Under the pieces are notes generated by a model. It made no database searches and had not been told where the DNA came from. It saw only the letters and a program-made list of their open reading frames with translations. From contig NZ_CP022684.1 of the NCBI RefSeq assembly GCF_002863865.1, positions 922,931 through 986,930 on the forward strand: a stretch of DNA of 64,000 bases, given 5' to 3'. Both the position numbers and the translations under genes were made by a program. Shown piece by piece: positions 26,777-36,233 of the stretch (position 1 is the first letter of the stretch; every line of letters begins with the position of its first letter). This DNA comes from Ketobacter alkanivorans. GTDB taxonomy: Bacteria > Pseudomonadota > Gammaproteobacteria > Pseudomonadales > Ketobacteraceae.

Positions 26777-28522
26777 TTATACATCCACATGCCAATCAAA
26801 CACCACCTCTACCTGATTACCCTTACCAAGATAACGCACAGAGCGGCACATGGTATTGATCAAAGGGATACCGCGGCCACTATAGCCTTCTGTTTTATGG
26901 TTGGCATCTTCTTTCGCCTGATAGTCGAAGCCAGGGCCGGTATCCTCCACTACGATGGTCAGTACACCACCATCTTTCACCGGTTTATGATCGATATGAA
27001 AGCGGATACAGCCCTCATCCAGGCTATCCAGTTTTTGAGTCCGCTCAGCGTAGTAGCGAGCAAATCCATCCGCTGAGGCTTTTAAGTCTGAATGCAGGTT
27101 CAGCATGCCATGCTCCAACGCATTGGAATACAACTCGGACAGAATGGTATAAATCTTACCGCTGTGGGGGCGCAACCCAGGTACTTCCATTAACAAATGA
27201 GTAATCAAGGGAAGCGGATTAAATTCCTTCAGTGTCATCGGGCGCAATTCGTAGGTCATACTCCAGTCTTTGGGCCCGCCAGCCATGTATGACTTACCAC
27301 CCTCCCCGAAATAATCACCCATATCCTCTTCGCTCACCATAGTCACTTCCACCATGGTGTAATCATCATCCTGCTCATCTCGCCCGGTGTGCTTCTCTAC
27401 CGCCCGCTCGATATTTTCAAAGATATTGGCAGGATCGTCGGTACCGAGAATGACCTCCATCACCCGATCCTCACCAAACATCTCGCCTTCGGCGTTACCG
27501 GCTTCAATAATGCCATCAGACCAGAGCATGATACGATCACCTTTATCCAACTGGATAATGGTTGAATCTGTATTGAATCGATCTGTGTCCACCACACCCA
27601 GCGGCAGGTGCGTAGACTTGATGTTCTCGACCTCTCGACTGCCTCTACGATAAACCAGTACATCAGGGATGCCACCCACCCAAACTTCGGCCGAATGTTT
27701 ACGAAAGCTGAGGTCAATCATACTGGCACAGCAGAACACACCCACAGGCAGTATACGTTTTAGCTTCTTGTTGATTTCACGCAGTATGTCTTGCAGCGAA
27801 AACCCTTTCAGAGCCATCCCGTAGAAAATCTCTGACACCGGCATCGCCCCAATGGCTGCGGGCAGACCATGACCGGTAAAATCGCCCAGAAACACAAACA
27901 TACCACCGGATGGCTTACGTGAAGCCAGCACCAGATCACCATTAAAGACAGCCATCGGGGAGAGCAGATACTTTATGTTAGGGGCATCAATACAACCCGG
28001 ATGGGCTATATTGTCGAACACTTGCTTGGCGACTTCCTGTTCATGAATCAGTCGATCATTATGCAACGAGATCTCATCGCGCTGCTGCTGCACTGTTTCA
28101 TGTAAACGCCGCATGCTTGCAAACGCTTTGATCTTGGCTTGCAGAATAATACGATTGTAAGGCTTACTTAAGAAATCAAGCCCGCCTGCGGCAAGGCAAT
28201 CCGCCAGCGAGGTCGCGTCTCTGAGTGAAGTAAGAAAGATGATGGGGACAAGGTTATCGCCAGCCAGCTGTTTGATCGTTCTAGCTGCCTCAAACCCGTC
28301 CACATTAGGCATCAGGGCATCAAGCAACACAATATCAGGGGATTGCTCCTTGAAGATATCGATGGCTTCCTGCCCGTCCTTCGCAGTATATACCGTATGA
28401 CCTTCCTTACGGACAATCGTCTGAAGAATGAGCCGGTCGGAGTCATTATCATCAGCGATCAGTATTCGCAGATGTTCATTCTCCACCACGCTGTTCTCCA
28501 ACTCTTGAGCTTGGTTATCCAT
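26777..28522 (-). CDS. hsbR: Response regulator with PP2C phosphatase and anti-sigma kinase-like domain, HsbR-like
   Basis: 581 aa from ATG 28522 (GTG upstream possible). Order: receiver domain residues 18-135 with phospho-Asp68 (IVLLDALMP); a coiled linker; a SpoIIE/PP2C phosphatase about 185-390 (GDFTGHGLPAAIGAMPVS with metal Asp, LWSDGIIEA and QDDDYTMVEV); and a C-terminal HATPase_c_2 about 425-575 (LSELYSNALEHG, VEDTGPGFD, GRGIPLIN). This is the layout of HsbR, which both phosphorylates and dephosphorylates the STAS protein HsbA. The adjacent upstream gene encodes that STAS partner. Confidence 0.9.
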   Translation of the reverse strand: MDNQAQELENSVVENEHLRILIADDNDSDRLILQTIVRKEGHTVYTAKDGQEAIDIFKEQSPDIVLLDALMPNVDGFEAARTIKQLAGDNLVPIIFLTSLRDATSLADCLAAGGLDFLSKPYNRIILQAKIKAFASMRRLHETVQQQRDEISLHNDRLIHEQEVAKQVFDNIAHPGCIDAPNIKYLLSPMAVFNGDLVLASRKPSGGMFVFLGDFTGHGLPAAIGAMPVSEIFYGMALKGFSLQDILREINKKLKRILPVGVFCCASMIDLSFRKHSAEVWVGGIPDVLVYRRGSREVENIKSTHLPLGVVDTDRFNTDSTIIQLDKGDRIMLWSDGIIEAGNAEGEMFGEDRVMEVILGTDDPANIFENIERAVEKHTGRDEQDDDYTMVEVTMVSEEDMGDYFGEGGKSYMAGGPKDWSMTYELRPMTLKEFNPLPLITHLLMEVPGLRPHSGKIYTILSELYSNALEHGMLNLHSDLKASADGFARYYAERTQKLDSLDEGCIRFHIDHKPVKDGGVLTIVVEDTGPGFDYQAKEDANHKTEGYSGRGIPLINTMCRSVRYLGKGNQVEVVFDWHVDV

Positions 28523-28567
28523 AAGTTCACACAACACCCAGCATAGCGCGGATGTACTACATCCGAA

Positions 28568-28870
28568 CTAACGAATGGTAAACAACTGCTCAAAATTGGA
28601 TATGGTGAGAATTTTCTTCACATCCGGATTGCAGTTCACGATTTCAATACTGGAGTTATCACCCCCGGCATGATCTCTCAACAGAAGGAGCATTCCCAGC
28701 GCCGAGCTATCGAGATAAGTGGTCTCTTTCATGTCCACTATGTAGCCTTTAGGATCATCTGATACCTTTTCGTAGGCGTCTCGAAACTCCTGGTGAGCAC
28801 TGAAATCGAAACGACCTTGGATCTTGATAGTCAGTTCACCAGAGGATGCTTCAGTAGACCATATAGCCAT
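28568..28870 (-). CDS. hsbA: STAS anti-sigma-factor antagonist, HsbA-like
   Basis: 100 aa STAS domain. TYLDSSALGMLLLLRD holds the phosphorylatable Ser; it is Ser56 here as reported for Pseudomonas HsbA. In that organism unphosphorylated HsbA binds the anti-sigma factor FlgM, and phosphorylated HsbA binds the diguanylate cyclase HsbD. GAGG lies 8 nt before the ATG. It is 45 bp upstream of hsbR. flgM is not in the window, so the target is inferred. Confidence 0.9.
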   Translation of the reverse strand: MAIWSTEASSGELTIKIQGRFDFSAHQEFRDAYEKVSDDPKGYIVDMKETTYLDSSALGMLLLLRDHAGGDNSSIEIVNCNPDVKKILTISNFEQLFTIR

Positions 28871-28995
28871 TATCTACACCTCAAGAAGCAAGTCATATTA
28901 AAAGTTAAAAACCCAACAGAGGGCTATAAAAACCTTCCATTAATTAAGAGCATAGACCATTTTTACTATGCAAACGAAAATAAAGACATAAATTT

Positions 28996-29901
28996 TCATT
29001 CCGTCGCCTCTCTTTGGGGCCCAGAATCAATTTGATCTTTAATTTCAATCAGTTGATCCCCAGTTAGTGTGCCAGATAACGCCAATAAACGCATGTCCGA
29101 AATAACATCGATGAGACGCAACTCAAACTGATAAAGTACATTAATCACATCATTGAGCAATCTTCGAACGGCATCACCAAGCTGAAGCCAGCGCACATCT
29201 GATTTACTGTTTCTCTGATAACGCTCTGCTATGATCCGCAGCTGTTCTTGTCCGCTCTGGATACAGGCTACCGTCTCTGCAAGCTCCGCTATCGGGCTGG
29301 AGGCAGGCTCACCCACATAATCCAACAACGGTACGTCCAGCAGTCGCCTGGCTTGAGACAGCCTCACTTCGGTAACCGCAATCACATCTTTCATTTTGGC
29401 AAGATCCTGTCCAGACTGGTCACTGATTGATACCAGATCCTTGGACACCGTCACAAAACCTCGCCCCACCTCACCCGTATTGGTTGCCGCAATCATGGAA
29501 TTTACCGCTAACATTCCCGTACTTTTGGCAGCATCAATGGCATCAACCAGGGCATGATGAACATTCCTTAAGTTACCTCGAGCCTGATCCAAATCTGAGT
29601 CACAGAGTAGCCAGTTTTTATTCAAACTGGCAAGCAAGCGCGCAAAGTAGTGTAGGTGCGGTGCCTCGGTTTGGGTACCGGAAGATTCAGGCAACGAACT
29701 GCCCTCTGAAACTTGATGGGAATCGCCGCTCAACTTGTAGGAGCCATACCAAAGAAAGCAGCTGGCAACGGCCAGCAGTGCCACATAGATAGGTACGCTT
29801 TCTACCCTCAGTAGAAGCAGCAGCGTTATGCTGGAAAGCCAAGCCAGCATATAAACTATGCGCTTGAGGATCAGTCTGGTTTGCCAATGATTCTGTTTCA
29901 A
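28996..29901 (-). CDS. MCP-like membrane protein lacking a ligand-binding domain
   Basis: 301 aa from TTG 29901, 7 bp after cheB; no ATG with a better site exists before residue 18. Two adjacent transmembrane helices (residues 15-29 and 34-53) leave almost no periplasmic loop. Residues 85-270 are helical, and GMLAVNSMIAATNTGEVGRGFVTVSKDLVSISDQS, read in pieces, aligns with the receptor tip signature (LALNAAIEAARAGE.GRGFAVVA.EVR), though EAAR is changed to AATN. It resembles a minimal chemoreceptor, perhaps an array scaffold or cytoplasmic-signal receptor. Its place in the che operon supports work with CheA and CheW. Confidence 0.7.
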   Translation of the reverse strand: MKQNHWQTRLILKRIVYMLAWLSSITLLLLLRVESVPIYVALLAVASCFLWYGSYKLSGDSHQVSEGSSLPESSGTQTEAPHLHYFARLLASLNKNWLLCDSDLDQARGNLRNVHHALVDAIDAAKSTGMLAVNSMIAATNTGEVGRGFVTVSKDLVSISDQSGQDLAKMKDVIAVTEVRLSQARRLLDVPLLDYVGEPASSPIAELAETVACIQSGQEQLRIIAERYQRNSKSDVRWLQLGDAVRRLLNDVINVLYQFELRLIDVISDMRLLALSGTLTGDQLIEIKDQIDSGPQREATE

Positions 29902-29908
29902 ATATCTA

Positions 29909-30976
29909 TCAATTCTTGTTAGTGAGTTGCAAGAGACGACCTGCGATAGACTCCAGTGGCTTCACTTCCTTATGAGCGCCCAATTGATACGCTGCGCCAG
30001 GCATTCCCCAAACGACAGAGGTAGCTTCATCCTGGATAATGGTATGGCTTCCCATCTCTTTCATTCTTAGCAGCGCTTGGGCTCCATCAGCCCCCATTCC
30101 GGTCAACAGAACAGCTACGGTCTTTTTCAACCCCAGCTCTGTAATCGAGTCAAACATCACCTCAACGGATGGGCGATGCCGGTTTACCTTCTCCGTATCC
30201 AACAGCTGCGTAACCAGCCCCCCACCAGACCGTCTAAGGATCAAATGCTGGTCACCGGGAGCAATATAGGCATTGCCCGGCAGAAGCTTTTGATTGGATG
30301 TGGCTTCATGTACATTCATAGCACAGGTGTTATCCATCCGCATGGCATAAGATGCGCTGAACTGAGGAGGAATATGCTGAGTGATCACGACAGGCGGACA
30401 GTTTGCAGGCAGACCCAACAGCACCTCTTTGATTGCCTCGGTGCCCCCGGTTGAGGCACCAATGGCAATGATGTAATCGGATTTAGGAGCGTAAGAGGCA
30501 ATTTTAGGCCGCTCTTGCTCGGCATCGGATTTGGAACGAAGAGAATTTAACTCGAGGCGCTGGACATTTGCCACCGCTGCAGCCCGAATCTTTTCTACGA
30601 TCTGTTGCTCGTATTCAAACAAACCCTTGCCTAAGTTCTCCTTAGGCTTTGGCAAGTAATCGAAGGCCCCAATTTGGAGTGCCTCTAAAGTTATGCCAGC
30701 TCCAGCCTCAGTAAGCGTGGATATCATGATGACGGGCATAGGCCGCAGCCTCATCAGATTCTTGAGGAACGTGATGCCATCCATCCTTGGCATCTCCACA
30801 TCCAATGTCATAACATCCGGAGATAATTGCTTTATTTTATCACGAGCAATGTATGGATCGGCCGCAGTTCCCACAACCTCCATATCATCGTGATTAGATA
30901 TTATTTGGCTCAGAATCTGACGAATCACTGCTGAATCATCAACGATCAGAACTTTTATTTTTTTTGATTCATTCAT
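29909..30976 (-). CDS. cheB: Protein-glutamate methylesterase/deamidase CheB
   Basis: 355 aa from ATG 30976; two in-frame TTG codons precede it. The receiver domain (1-125) has phospho-Asp59 in TLDVEMPRMDG. The methylesterase domain (165-350) has the Ser of IGASTGGTEA, the His of ITQHIPPQFSASYA and the Asp of LTGMGADGA, forming the catalytic triad. It removes methyl groups from receptors when phosphorylated by CheA. It is 8 bp downstream of cheD. Confidence 0.96.
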   Translation of the reverse strand: MNESKKIKVLIVDDSAVIRQILSQIISNHDDMEVVGTAADPYIARDKIKQLSPDVMTLDVEMPRMDGITFLKNLMRLRPMPVIMISTLTEAGAGITLEALQIGAFDYLPKPKENLGKGLFEYEQQIVEKIRAAAVANVQRLELNSLRSKSDAEQERPKIASYAPKSDYIIAIGASTGGTEAIKEVLLGLPANCPPVVITQHIPPQFSASYAMRMDNTCAMNVHEATSNQKLLPGNAYIAPGDQHLILRRSGGGLVTQLLDTEKVNRHRPSVEVMFDSITELGLKKTVAVLLTGMGADGAQALLRMKEMGSHTIIQDEATSVVWGMPGAAYQLGAHKEVKPLESIAGRLLQLTNKN

Positions 30977-30984
30977 CAACAATC

Positions 30985-31650
30985 TCAGTCGAATAATTCG
31001 ATATCGCCCTGTGCAGGCTTGGTGTTAATAACGCGCTCATAAGTTCGTTCACGCTCAAACACAACATCATTGCGGATTGTTTTAAGTTTTCGCACCTTAA
31101 CTGATCCGGTATCAGGAAAATAAAGCACCTTTCTAGGATACAAACCACCGACATCCTCAGCTATCAATTGCAGCGACTCATTTTCGATAAACTGATGTAC
31201 GAAGTCGATATTTTTCTTGCCGATATCAATCTTATTCATGCTTTCCAATACTTTGCCACCACCAAACACCTTAACCTCAAGATTTCGTTTCTCTCCACCA
31301 TTCTTAAGGACTTCATTAATCAGGTACTCCATGGCCCAGTTACCGTATCGGGCGGACTCGCTGAGCGCAGAAAGCGCTCCCATCTCCATGTTCTCGCGCT
31401 GAACCGGTAACATAAAATGATTCATGCCGCCAACGCCTTTATATTTATCACGGACACATGCAGAGATACAGGACCCCAACACAGTAACGATCATTTCACC
31501 GCCAGTACTAATATAGAACTCTCCAGGCAGGATCTTCGCCGCATAAACACCCTGCTGCTTATCCCAGTAGCGATTTATATGAGCAAATCCTTTAGGTGCA
31601 GGAGGTTGAAGATGTGTTGGCTGGAATTGAGTCCTGATGCTGTGGCTCAT
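30985..31650 (-). CDS. cheD: Chemoreceptor glutamine deamidase CheD
   Basis: 221 aa from ATG 31650, which overlaps the cheR stop (TGATG). The catalytic Cys is in TVLGSCISACVRD and the His in GMNHFMLP; a Thr follows in the KVFGGGKV-IGKKN region. CheD deamidates receptor Gln and in some bacteria binds CheC or CheY. It is longer than usual (about 160-200 aa) by an N-terminal extension (LQPPAPKGFAHINRYWD) and a C-terminal tail. Linked to cheR and cheB in this operon. Confidence 0.94.
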   Translation of the reverse strand: MSHSIRTQFQPTHLQPPAPKGFAHINRYWDKQQGVYAAKILPGEFYISTGGEMIVTVLGSCISACVRDKYKGVGGMNHFMLPVQRENMEMGALSALSESARYGNWAMEYLINEVLKNGGEKRNLEVKVFGGGKVLESMNKIDIGKKNIDFVHQFIENESLQLIAEDVGGLYPRKVLYFPDTGSVKVRKLKTIRNDVVFERERTYERVINTKPAQGDIELFD

Positions 31651-32534
31651 CACGCCACCTTCCTGTATATGGTTCTGCCCACCGACTCAAATCTTTTGGT
31701 TACTCCATGAAGACTTTCAGAGTGGCCGATGAACAAATATCCATTCGGCTCGAGAATATTGGCATAGCGATCGAACAACTCACGCTGAGTATCCTTGCTG
31801 AAGTAAATTACGACATTTCTACAAAATATTACGTCGAACTTTCCCTTCATAGGCCAATCACCGAGCAGATTCAGACTATTAAATGTAATCAACTGCTTTA
31901 TAGAGTCTTTCGCCTCCATCGTTTCTCCAGATGCATTTCGATCTCCAATGCCGGTAAAGTATTTCTTAACCAGATCTGGATTCATATTACCGATTCGTTC
32001 CGCAGAGTACACGCCAGCCCGACCATGGGCCAACACATTGGTATCCAAATCCGTTGCCAGTATCTTGGCATTCCAGCGATCTTTGTTCAGACCTTTGTGC
32101 AACGTCATCGCAATGGAGTAAGGTTCCTCACCCGTAGAGCAGCCTGCCGACCATATTCTGATTCGGTTGGAGCCCTTTTTCTTTTTTATCAGCTCAGGAA
32201 TCACCGTCGATTCTAAAAAATCAAAATGATGGGATTCACGAAAAAATGAAGTTAGGTTCGTAGTGATAGAATTAATGAAATTGGTCAGTTCCGCTTCAGG
32301 GCTCTCATCAAGATACTGCAAATAACGTCGAAAGTCGCTCATACCCAAAGCGCGAATACGGCGAACAATTCGACTATAAATCATCTCCTTTTTATGTTCG
32401 CCCAGCTCAATTCCCGTACGTTGTTTTGCCAGAATCTTTATCGTCTCAAAATCCTGGTCCGTCATAGGAAATTCGCGCAGGGCAAATGACTTCGCAGATT
32501 TTCCAGTTTCTTTAATTGCATTCATCGTTTGCAT
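31650..32534 (-). CDS. cheR: Chemoreceptor methyltransferase CheR
   Basis: 294 aa from ATG 32534 (32525 also possible). The N-terminal helical domain (20-90; TGIELGEHKKEMIYSRI) and the Rossmann methyltransferase domain (100-294) are clear: SAGCSTGEEPYSIA binds S-adenosylmethionine, and FDVIFCRNVVIYF and GYLFIGHSES are conserved CheR blocks. It methylates receptor glutamates. It overlaps cheD by one base at the stop/start. Confidence 0.96.
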   Translation of the reverse strand: MQTMNAIKETGKSAKSFALREFPMTDQDFETIKILAKQRTGIELGEHKKEMIYSRIVRRIRALGMSDFRRYLQYLDESPEAELTNFINSITTNLTSFFRESHHFDFLESTVIPELIKKKKGSNRIRIWSAGCSTGEEPYSIAMTLHKGLNKDRWNAKILATDLDTNVLAHGRAGVYSAERIGNMNPDLVKKYFTGIGDRNASGETMEAKDSIKQLITFNSLNLLGDWPMKGKFDVIFCRNVVIYFSKDTQRELFDRYANILEPNGYLFIGHSESLHGVTKRFESVGRTIYRKVA

Positions 32535-32590
32535 GCATGCAGCTCTTCATCCAATGAAGTGGTATACGTAGCAACACGGCTAGTGGCTGT

Positions 32591-33142
32591 TCAACGTGCG
32601 TCTTTTAGCTCTTTAATAGCACTGATGGATACTTCCGGTATGGAGTCCGAACCAAGCAACTCGTTTATATCCAGAAGAATAACCATTTTGTTATTAACAT
32701 TTACCAGGCCTTTAATGTAGAGCGTATTAACGTGATCGCCTAGGTCAGGAGCAGACTTCATTTCCTCTGCTGATAAGCTGTAAACATCGCTTACCGCATC
32801 AACAACAATACCCATAATTCTGGAACCCTTTGCGGTAGCAACCTTCAAAACAATAACGACTGTTAGAGGCCCATATTCGACGTTCTTAAGCCCAAACCGT
32901 TGCCTAAGATCGACTATTGGCACAATGGTTCCGCGCAGATTGATTACGCCCTTAACATGAGGAGGCGAATTGGGAATAGGGGTAACACTCTCCCAACCTC
33001 GAATCTCCTGGACACTCAATATATCTACACCGTATTCCTCACTGGCCATAATAAATGTGAGATATTGGTCGGTCTGATCATTATCCTTTGACGTTATCTC
33101 AACATCGTTACTGTCATAAATACGTTCTTCTGCCGCGCCCAT
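32591..33142 (-). CDS. cheW: Chemotaxis adaptor CheW
   Basis: 183 aa. One CheW domain from residue 25: YLTFIMASEEYGVDILSVQEI, PPHVKGVINLRGTIVPIVDL and GIVVDAVSDVYSL are the family signatures. A polar N-terminal extension of about 24 residues precedes it. It links receptors to CheA. AGGAGG lies 7 nt before the ATG; the gene is 29 bp after cheA. Confidence 0.96.
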   Translation of the reverse strand: MGAAEERIYDSNDVEITSKDNDQTDQYLTFIMASEEYGVDILSVQEIRGWESVTPIPNSPPHVKGVINLRGTIVPIVDLRQRFGLKNVEYGPLTVVIVLKVATAKGSRIMGIVVDAVSDVYSLSAEEMKSAPDLGDHVNTLYIKGLVNVNNKMVILLDINELLGSDSIPEVSISAIKELKDAR

Positions 33143-33171
33143 AATTCAGCCTCCTGTAGAGCCGTTACTGC

Positions 33172-35325
33172 TTACGCTGCCCGAATTTTGCTTGAAACCA
33201 ATTTCAAGCCATTCTTAGACTGCTGTCTTACACCAGCCATATGAATAAGATCGGTAATATCTAGTATCAGTGATACTGTTCCATCACCAAGAATGGTAGC
33301 ACCGGAAATCCCATCCACTTTTTTATAGTTGGATTCCATGCTCTTAATCACCACCTGTTGCTGGCCAAGCAAATCGTCAACAACCAGCGCAACTTTCGAA
33401 TTTCCAACTTCAACCACCACCAGTAAGCTTTCAGACAGATTATCGCTAATGGGATCAACACCAAAAACTTCGCATAATTTGATGATAGGTATGTACTCAT
33501 CACGCAGACGAAACACATCACAACCACCGGCAACGTGATTAACCAGCTCCATATTTGGCTGCAATGACTCCACAATAGAAACCAATGGAATGATGTAAGT
33601 TTGGTTGCCAATATTGATAAGCTGGCCATCCAAAATTGCCAAAGTCAGCGGCAAACGTATAGTAAAAGTGCTTCCCTTTCCCGCTACCGATCGCACTTCG
33701 ATACTGCCATTTAACTCAAGTATATTACGTCGCACCACATCCATTCCTACTCCGCGACCGGATACATCCGTCACCTTTTCCGCAGTAGAAAATCCTGGCT
33801 GAAATATCAGCTCCTGGATTTGTTCATCAGTAAGAATTTCGCTCTCACCAATCACCCCATTCGCTCTGGCTTTTGCAAGAATTCTCTCACTATTAAGGCC
33901 CTTACCATCATCAATTATCTCAATTATGATGTTGCCGCCCTGATGAAATGCGTTGAGAGTAATCGTGCCTGTCTCCGATTTACCAGCCGCACGACGTTCT
34001 TCCGGCAACTCAAGACCATGATCAAGCGCATTACGCACCAAATGAACCAGTGGATCGCCAATTTTTTCCATGACTGTTTTGTCAAGTTCGGTGCTTTCGC
34101 CTAATAATTTGAGATCGATTTTCTTACCCAACTGCTTGGAAAGATCGCGCACCATGCGAGGAAAGCGACTGAACGTGAAGCTAATGGGAAGCATGCGTAT
34201 ACGCATAACACTTTCCTGAAGCTCACGAGTATTATGCTCTAGCTGAGCAAGCCCCTCCTGAAGCTTCTGAAGCTTATCCATATCAAATTCATTGCCCAGC
34301 TGCCCCAGCATGGACTGAGTTATGACCAGCTCCCCAACGAGGTTTACCAGACTGTCGATCTTTTCGATCGACACACGGATCGACGTAGACTCTGAGCTTT
34401 TCCCTGAATCCTTTTGCGCAGCAGCCTTTTGGGTTGGCGCTTTTATGTCCTTCTTGGGCAATTTTTCTGATTCAGGTTGCTCAACAGCCTGCTCTGCCGG
34501 AACGCCGCCGGGCAGGGCTCCTGCATCAAGGTCAACAACTGATGATTGACTAGGTAGTTCACCAAACAACCCCGCTGTTGCTAAGATGGTAATATCAGAC
34601 TCATCTACAACCCATTCGAATATTTCTTCAATATCCGACTTGGGTTTTACTGTAGTTAAATACATCTCCCAGCTTAGATGACATTCTTCCGGGTTCAAGA
34701 CTGGAATATCGGGCAATTTGGATAGGTTTGCCTTAACATCCAGCTCACCCAGTTCTGCCAGTTCCCTAAACATTCGCAGCGGTTCATTGCCAGTTCTCAA
34801 TAGATTCCCATCTGGCACGAACTTTATATTCCAGGTTACTTCCTCAGCCGACTCTGCCTCTAGTGTGGGTGCCATTTGTGACGTAGCAACGTCGGCGGCA
34901 CCCGCAGCAGAAGCATCAGTTGAGGACGTCGGTTCACGCCCTTCAAGAATATCATTGAACGCCTGAATCAAAACCTTCGACTGCTCTGTATCCACCGCCT
35001 CTTTTGCCTGCAGCGCAGTCAACATACTGTGCAAACAATCTACTGACTGCAGCAACAGATCAACATGGTCAGGAAGCAACTGGCGCGAACCCTCACGCAC
35101 TTGATCAAGTAGCGTCTCAAGAACGTGAGTAAACTCTGCAACCTCCGTAAACCCAAACGTGCTGCTACTGCCTTTGATGGAATGAGCCGCACGAAAAATA
35201 CTATTAATCGTCTCTGAATCAACGTTCTCGCAATCAAGATCCAGCAGGCTTGACTCCATCACCTGCAAGCCTTCGAAACTTTCCTCAAAGAATACCTGGT
35301 GGAACTGACTCAGATCGATACTCAT
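33172..35325 (-). CDS. cheA: Chemotaxis histidine kinase CheA
   Basis: 717 aa. P1 Hpt domain with phospho-His48 (AAHSIKGSS); a second small domain about 160-250 (VTWNIKFVPDGNLLRTG) in the place of P2, a type common in CheA of non-enteric systems; an Ala/Pro-rich linker; P3 dimerisation (SIRVSIEKIDSLVNLVGEL); P4 ATPase with N box VRNALDHGLE and GKGLN, GFSTAEKVTDVSGRGVGMD; P5 CheW-like regulatory domain at the C-terminus. It phosphorylates CheY and CheB. 4 bp behind cheY. Confidence 0.96.
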   Translation of the reverse strand: MSIDLSQFHQVFFEESFEGLQVMESSLLDLDCENVDSETINSIFRAAHSIKGSSSTFGFTEVAEFTHVLETLLDQVREGSRQLLPDHVDLLLQSVDCLHSMLTALQAKEAVDTEQSKVLIQAFNDILEGREPTSSTDASAAGAADVATSQMAPTLEAESAEEVTWNIKFVPDGNLLRTGNEPLRMFRELAELGELDVKANLSKLPDIPVLNPEECHLSWEMYLTTVKPKSDIEEIFEWVVDESDITILATAGLFGELPSQSSVVDLDAGALPGGVPAEQAVEQPESEKLPKKDIKAPTQKAAAQKDSGKSSESTSIRVSIEKIDSLVNLVGELVITQSMLGQLGNEFDMDKLQKLQEGLAQLEHNTRELQESVMRIRMLPISFTFSRFPRMVRDLSKQLGKKIDLKLLGESTELDKTVMEKIGDPLVHLVRNALDHGLELPEERRAAGKSETGTITLNAFHQGGNIIIEIIDDGKGLNSERILAKARANGVIGESEILTDEQIQELIFQPGFSTAEKVTDVSGRGVGMDVVRRNILELNGSIEVRSVAGKGSTFTIRLPLTLAILDGQLINIGNQTYIIPLVSIVESLQPNMELVNHVAGGCDVFRLRDEYIPIIKLCEVFGVDPISDNLSESLLVVVEVGNSKVALVVDDLLGQQQVVIKSMESNYKKVDGISGATILGDGTVSLILDITDLIHMAGVRQQSKNGLKLVSSKIRAA

Positions 35326-35329
35326 AGTG

Positions 35330-35692
35330 CTATCCCAGTACTTTTTTGATGGTGTTCAACAGCTGATCTGGATTAAACGGCTTCACAATCCACCCTGTCG
35401 CCCCCGCCGCCTTGCCCTCACTTTTTTTATCAGCCGCAGACTCAGTGGTTAACATCAGGATGGGCGTAAATTTGTAATTGGGAAGTGTCCTTAGGTTTTT
35501 TATAAGGGCTATTCCGTCCATAACCGGCATATTCACATCAGACAGAACCAAATCGACACCACCCTGCTTGGCCTTGTTGAATGCATCCTGCCCATCGCAG
35601 GCTTCAACCACCTCATAGCCCGCCCCCTGCAAAGTAAAGCTGACCATTTGACGCATGGAAGCGCTATCATCGACAGCTAGTATCTTAGTCAT
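35330..35692 (-). CDS. cheY: Response regulator CheY
   Basis: 120 aa single receiver domain. Acidic pocket Asp8/Asp9 (AVDDS), phospho-Asp52 (VLSDVNMPVMDG), Thr in MLTTES and Lys in WIVKPFNP are all present. No output domain. AGGAG-like CGGAGA precedes the ATG. It follows the STAS gene by 24 bp and precedes cheA by 4 bp, so it is the cognate regulator of this array. Whether it binds the flagellar switch or another target is not shown. Confidence 0.95.
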   Translation of the reverse strand: MTKILAVDDSASMRQMVSFTLQGAGYEVVEACDGQDAFNKAKQGGVDLVLSDVNMPVMDGIALIKNLRTLPNYKFTPILMLTTESAADKKSEGKAAGATGWIVKPFNPDQLLNTIKKVLG

Positions 35693-35716
35693 TTCAGATC
35701 TCCGTTTAATACTCGT

Positions 35717-35998
35717 TTAATGCTGTAATTTTAAAAATTCTGACACACCCAGCAATGAGGCCGCCTTTACAAAAGGTTCAGAGGGATTGCTGATTGAGTA
35801 CTGCATATGCTGCTTTTCCATAGTTGCAAACAGGGAAAGCAAGATCTGCATAGCGCTGGTGTCAATGCGCTCAACTTGAGATGCATCAATGGAGACATTT
35901 ACACCATCATTAAGGTAAGACTCCAACTTCTCATGCAAACTTTCAGCTTTGCTGATGTCGGAAAATTTTTCTAGCTGGTAGGTAATCGACTCTGCCAT
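35717..35998 (-). CDS. STAS-domain protein, first gene of the chemosensory operon
   Basis: 93 aa from ATG 35998; ATG 36010 or GTG 36028 are alternatives with equally weak ribosome-binding sites. Sulfate-transporter/anti-sigma antagonist fold: VNVSIDASQVERIDTSAMQILLSLF, where the Ser/Thr of RIDTSAM sits at the phosphorylation position. STAS genes often precede cheY in non-enteric chemosensory clusters. Its partner kinase could be HsbR, encoded at the end of the same gene run; this is inference. Confidence 0.85.
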   Translation of the reverse strand: MAESITYQLEKFSDISKAESLHEKLESYLNDGVNVSIDASQVERIDTSAMQILLSLFATMEKQHMQYSISNPSEPFVKAASLLGVSEFLKLQH

Positions 35999-36159
35999 AT
36001 GCGTGGTCATCCATTCATTGCCAAACACGGAACTCGGCCTTGTAAATTTATGGCTTCCTTAGAAAAAGAATAGACTCCTTATGGAGTTACGCTAGAGCTT
36101 CGGCTAAAAAACTGCCGGCTGGTCGGTTCTTATGAATATTGGGAATGGCTTTTGCGGGT

Positions 36160-36189
36160 TTTATACAATTTCAAGAGAAAATGAATGAA
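36160..36189 (-). promoter_or_regulatory. Possible sigma-70 promoter of the chemosensory operon
   Basis: TTCATT (36184-36189) and TATAAA (36160-36165) on the minus strand with an 18-bp spacer, in the 235-bp gap before the STAS gene. No good sigma-54 or sigma-28 match was found there. Modest similarity only. Confidence 0.3.
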
Positions 36190-36233
36190 CATACAACTTC
36201 GAGGAAAATCTTAATTCTTTGTTTTTAATAGAA

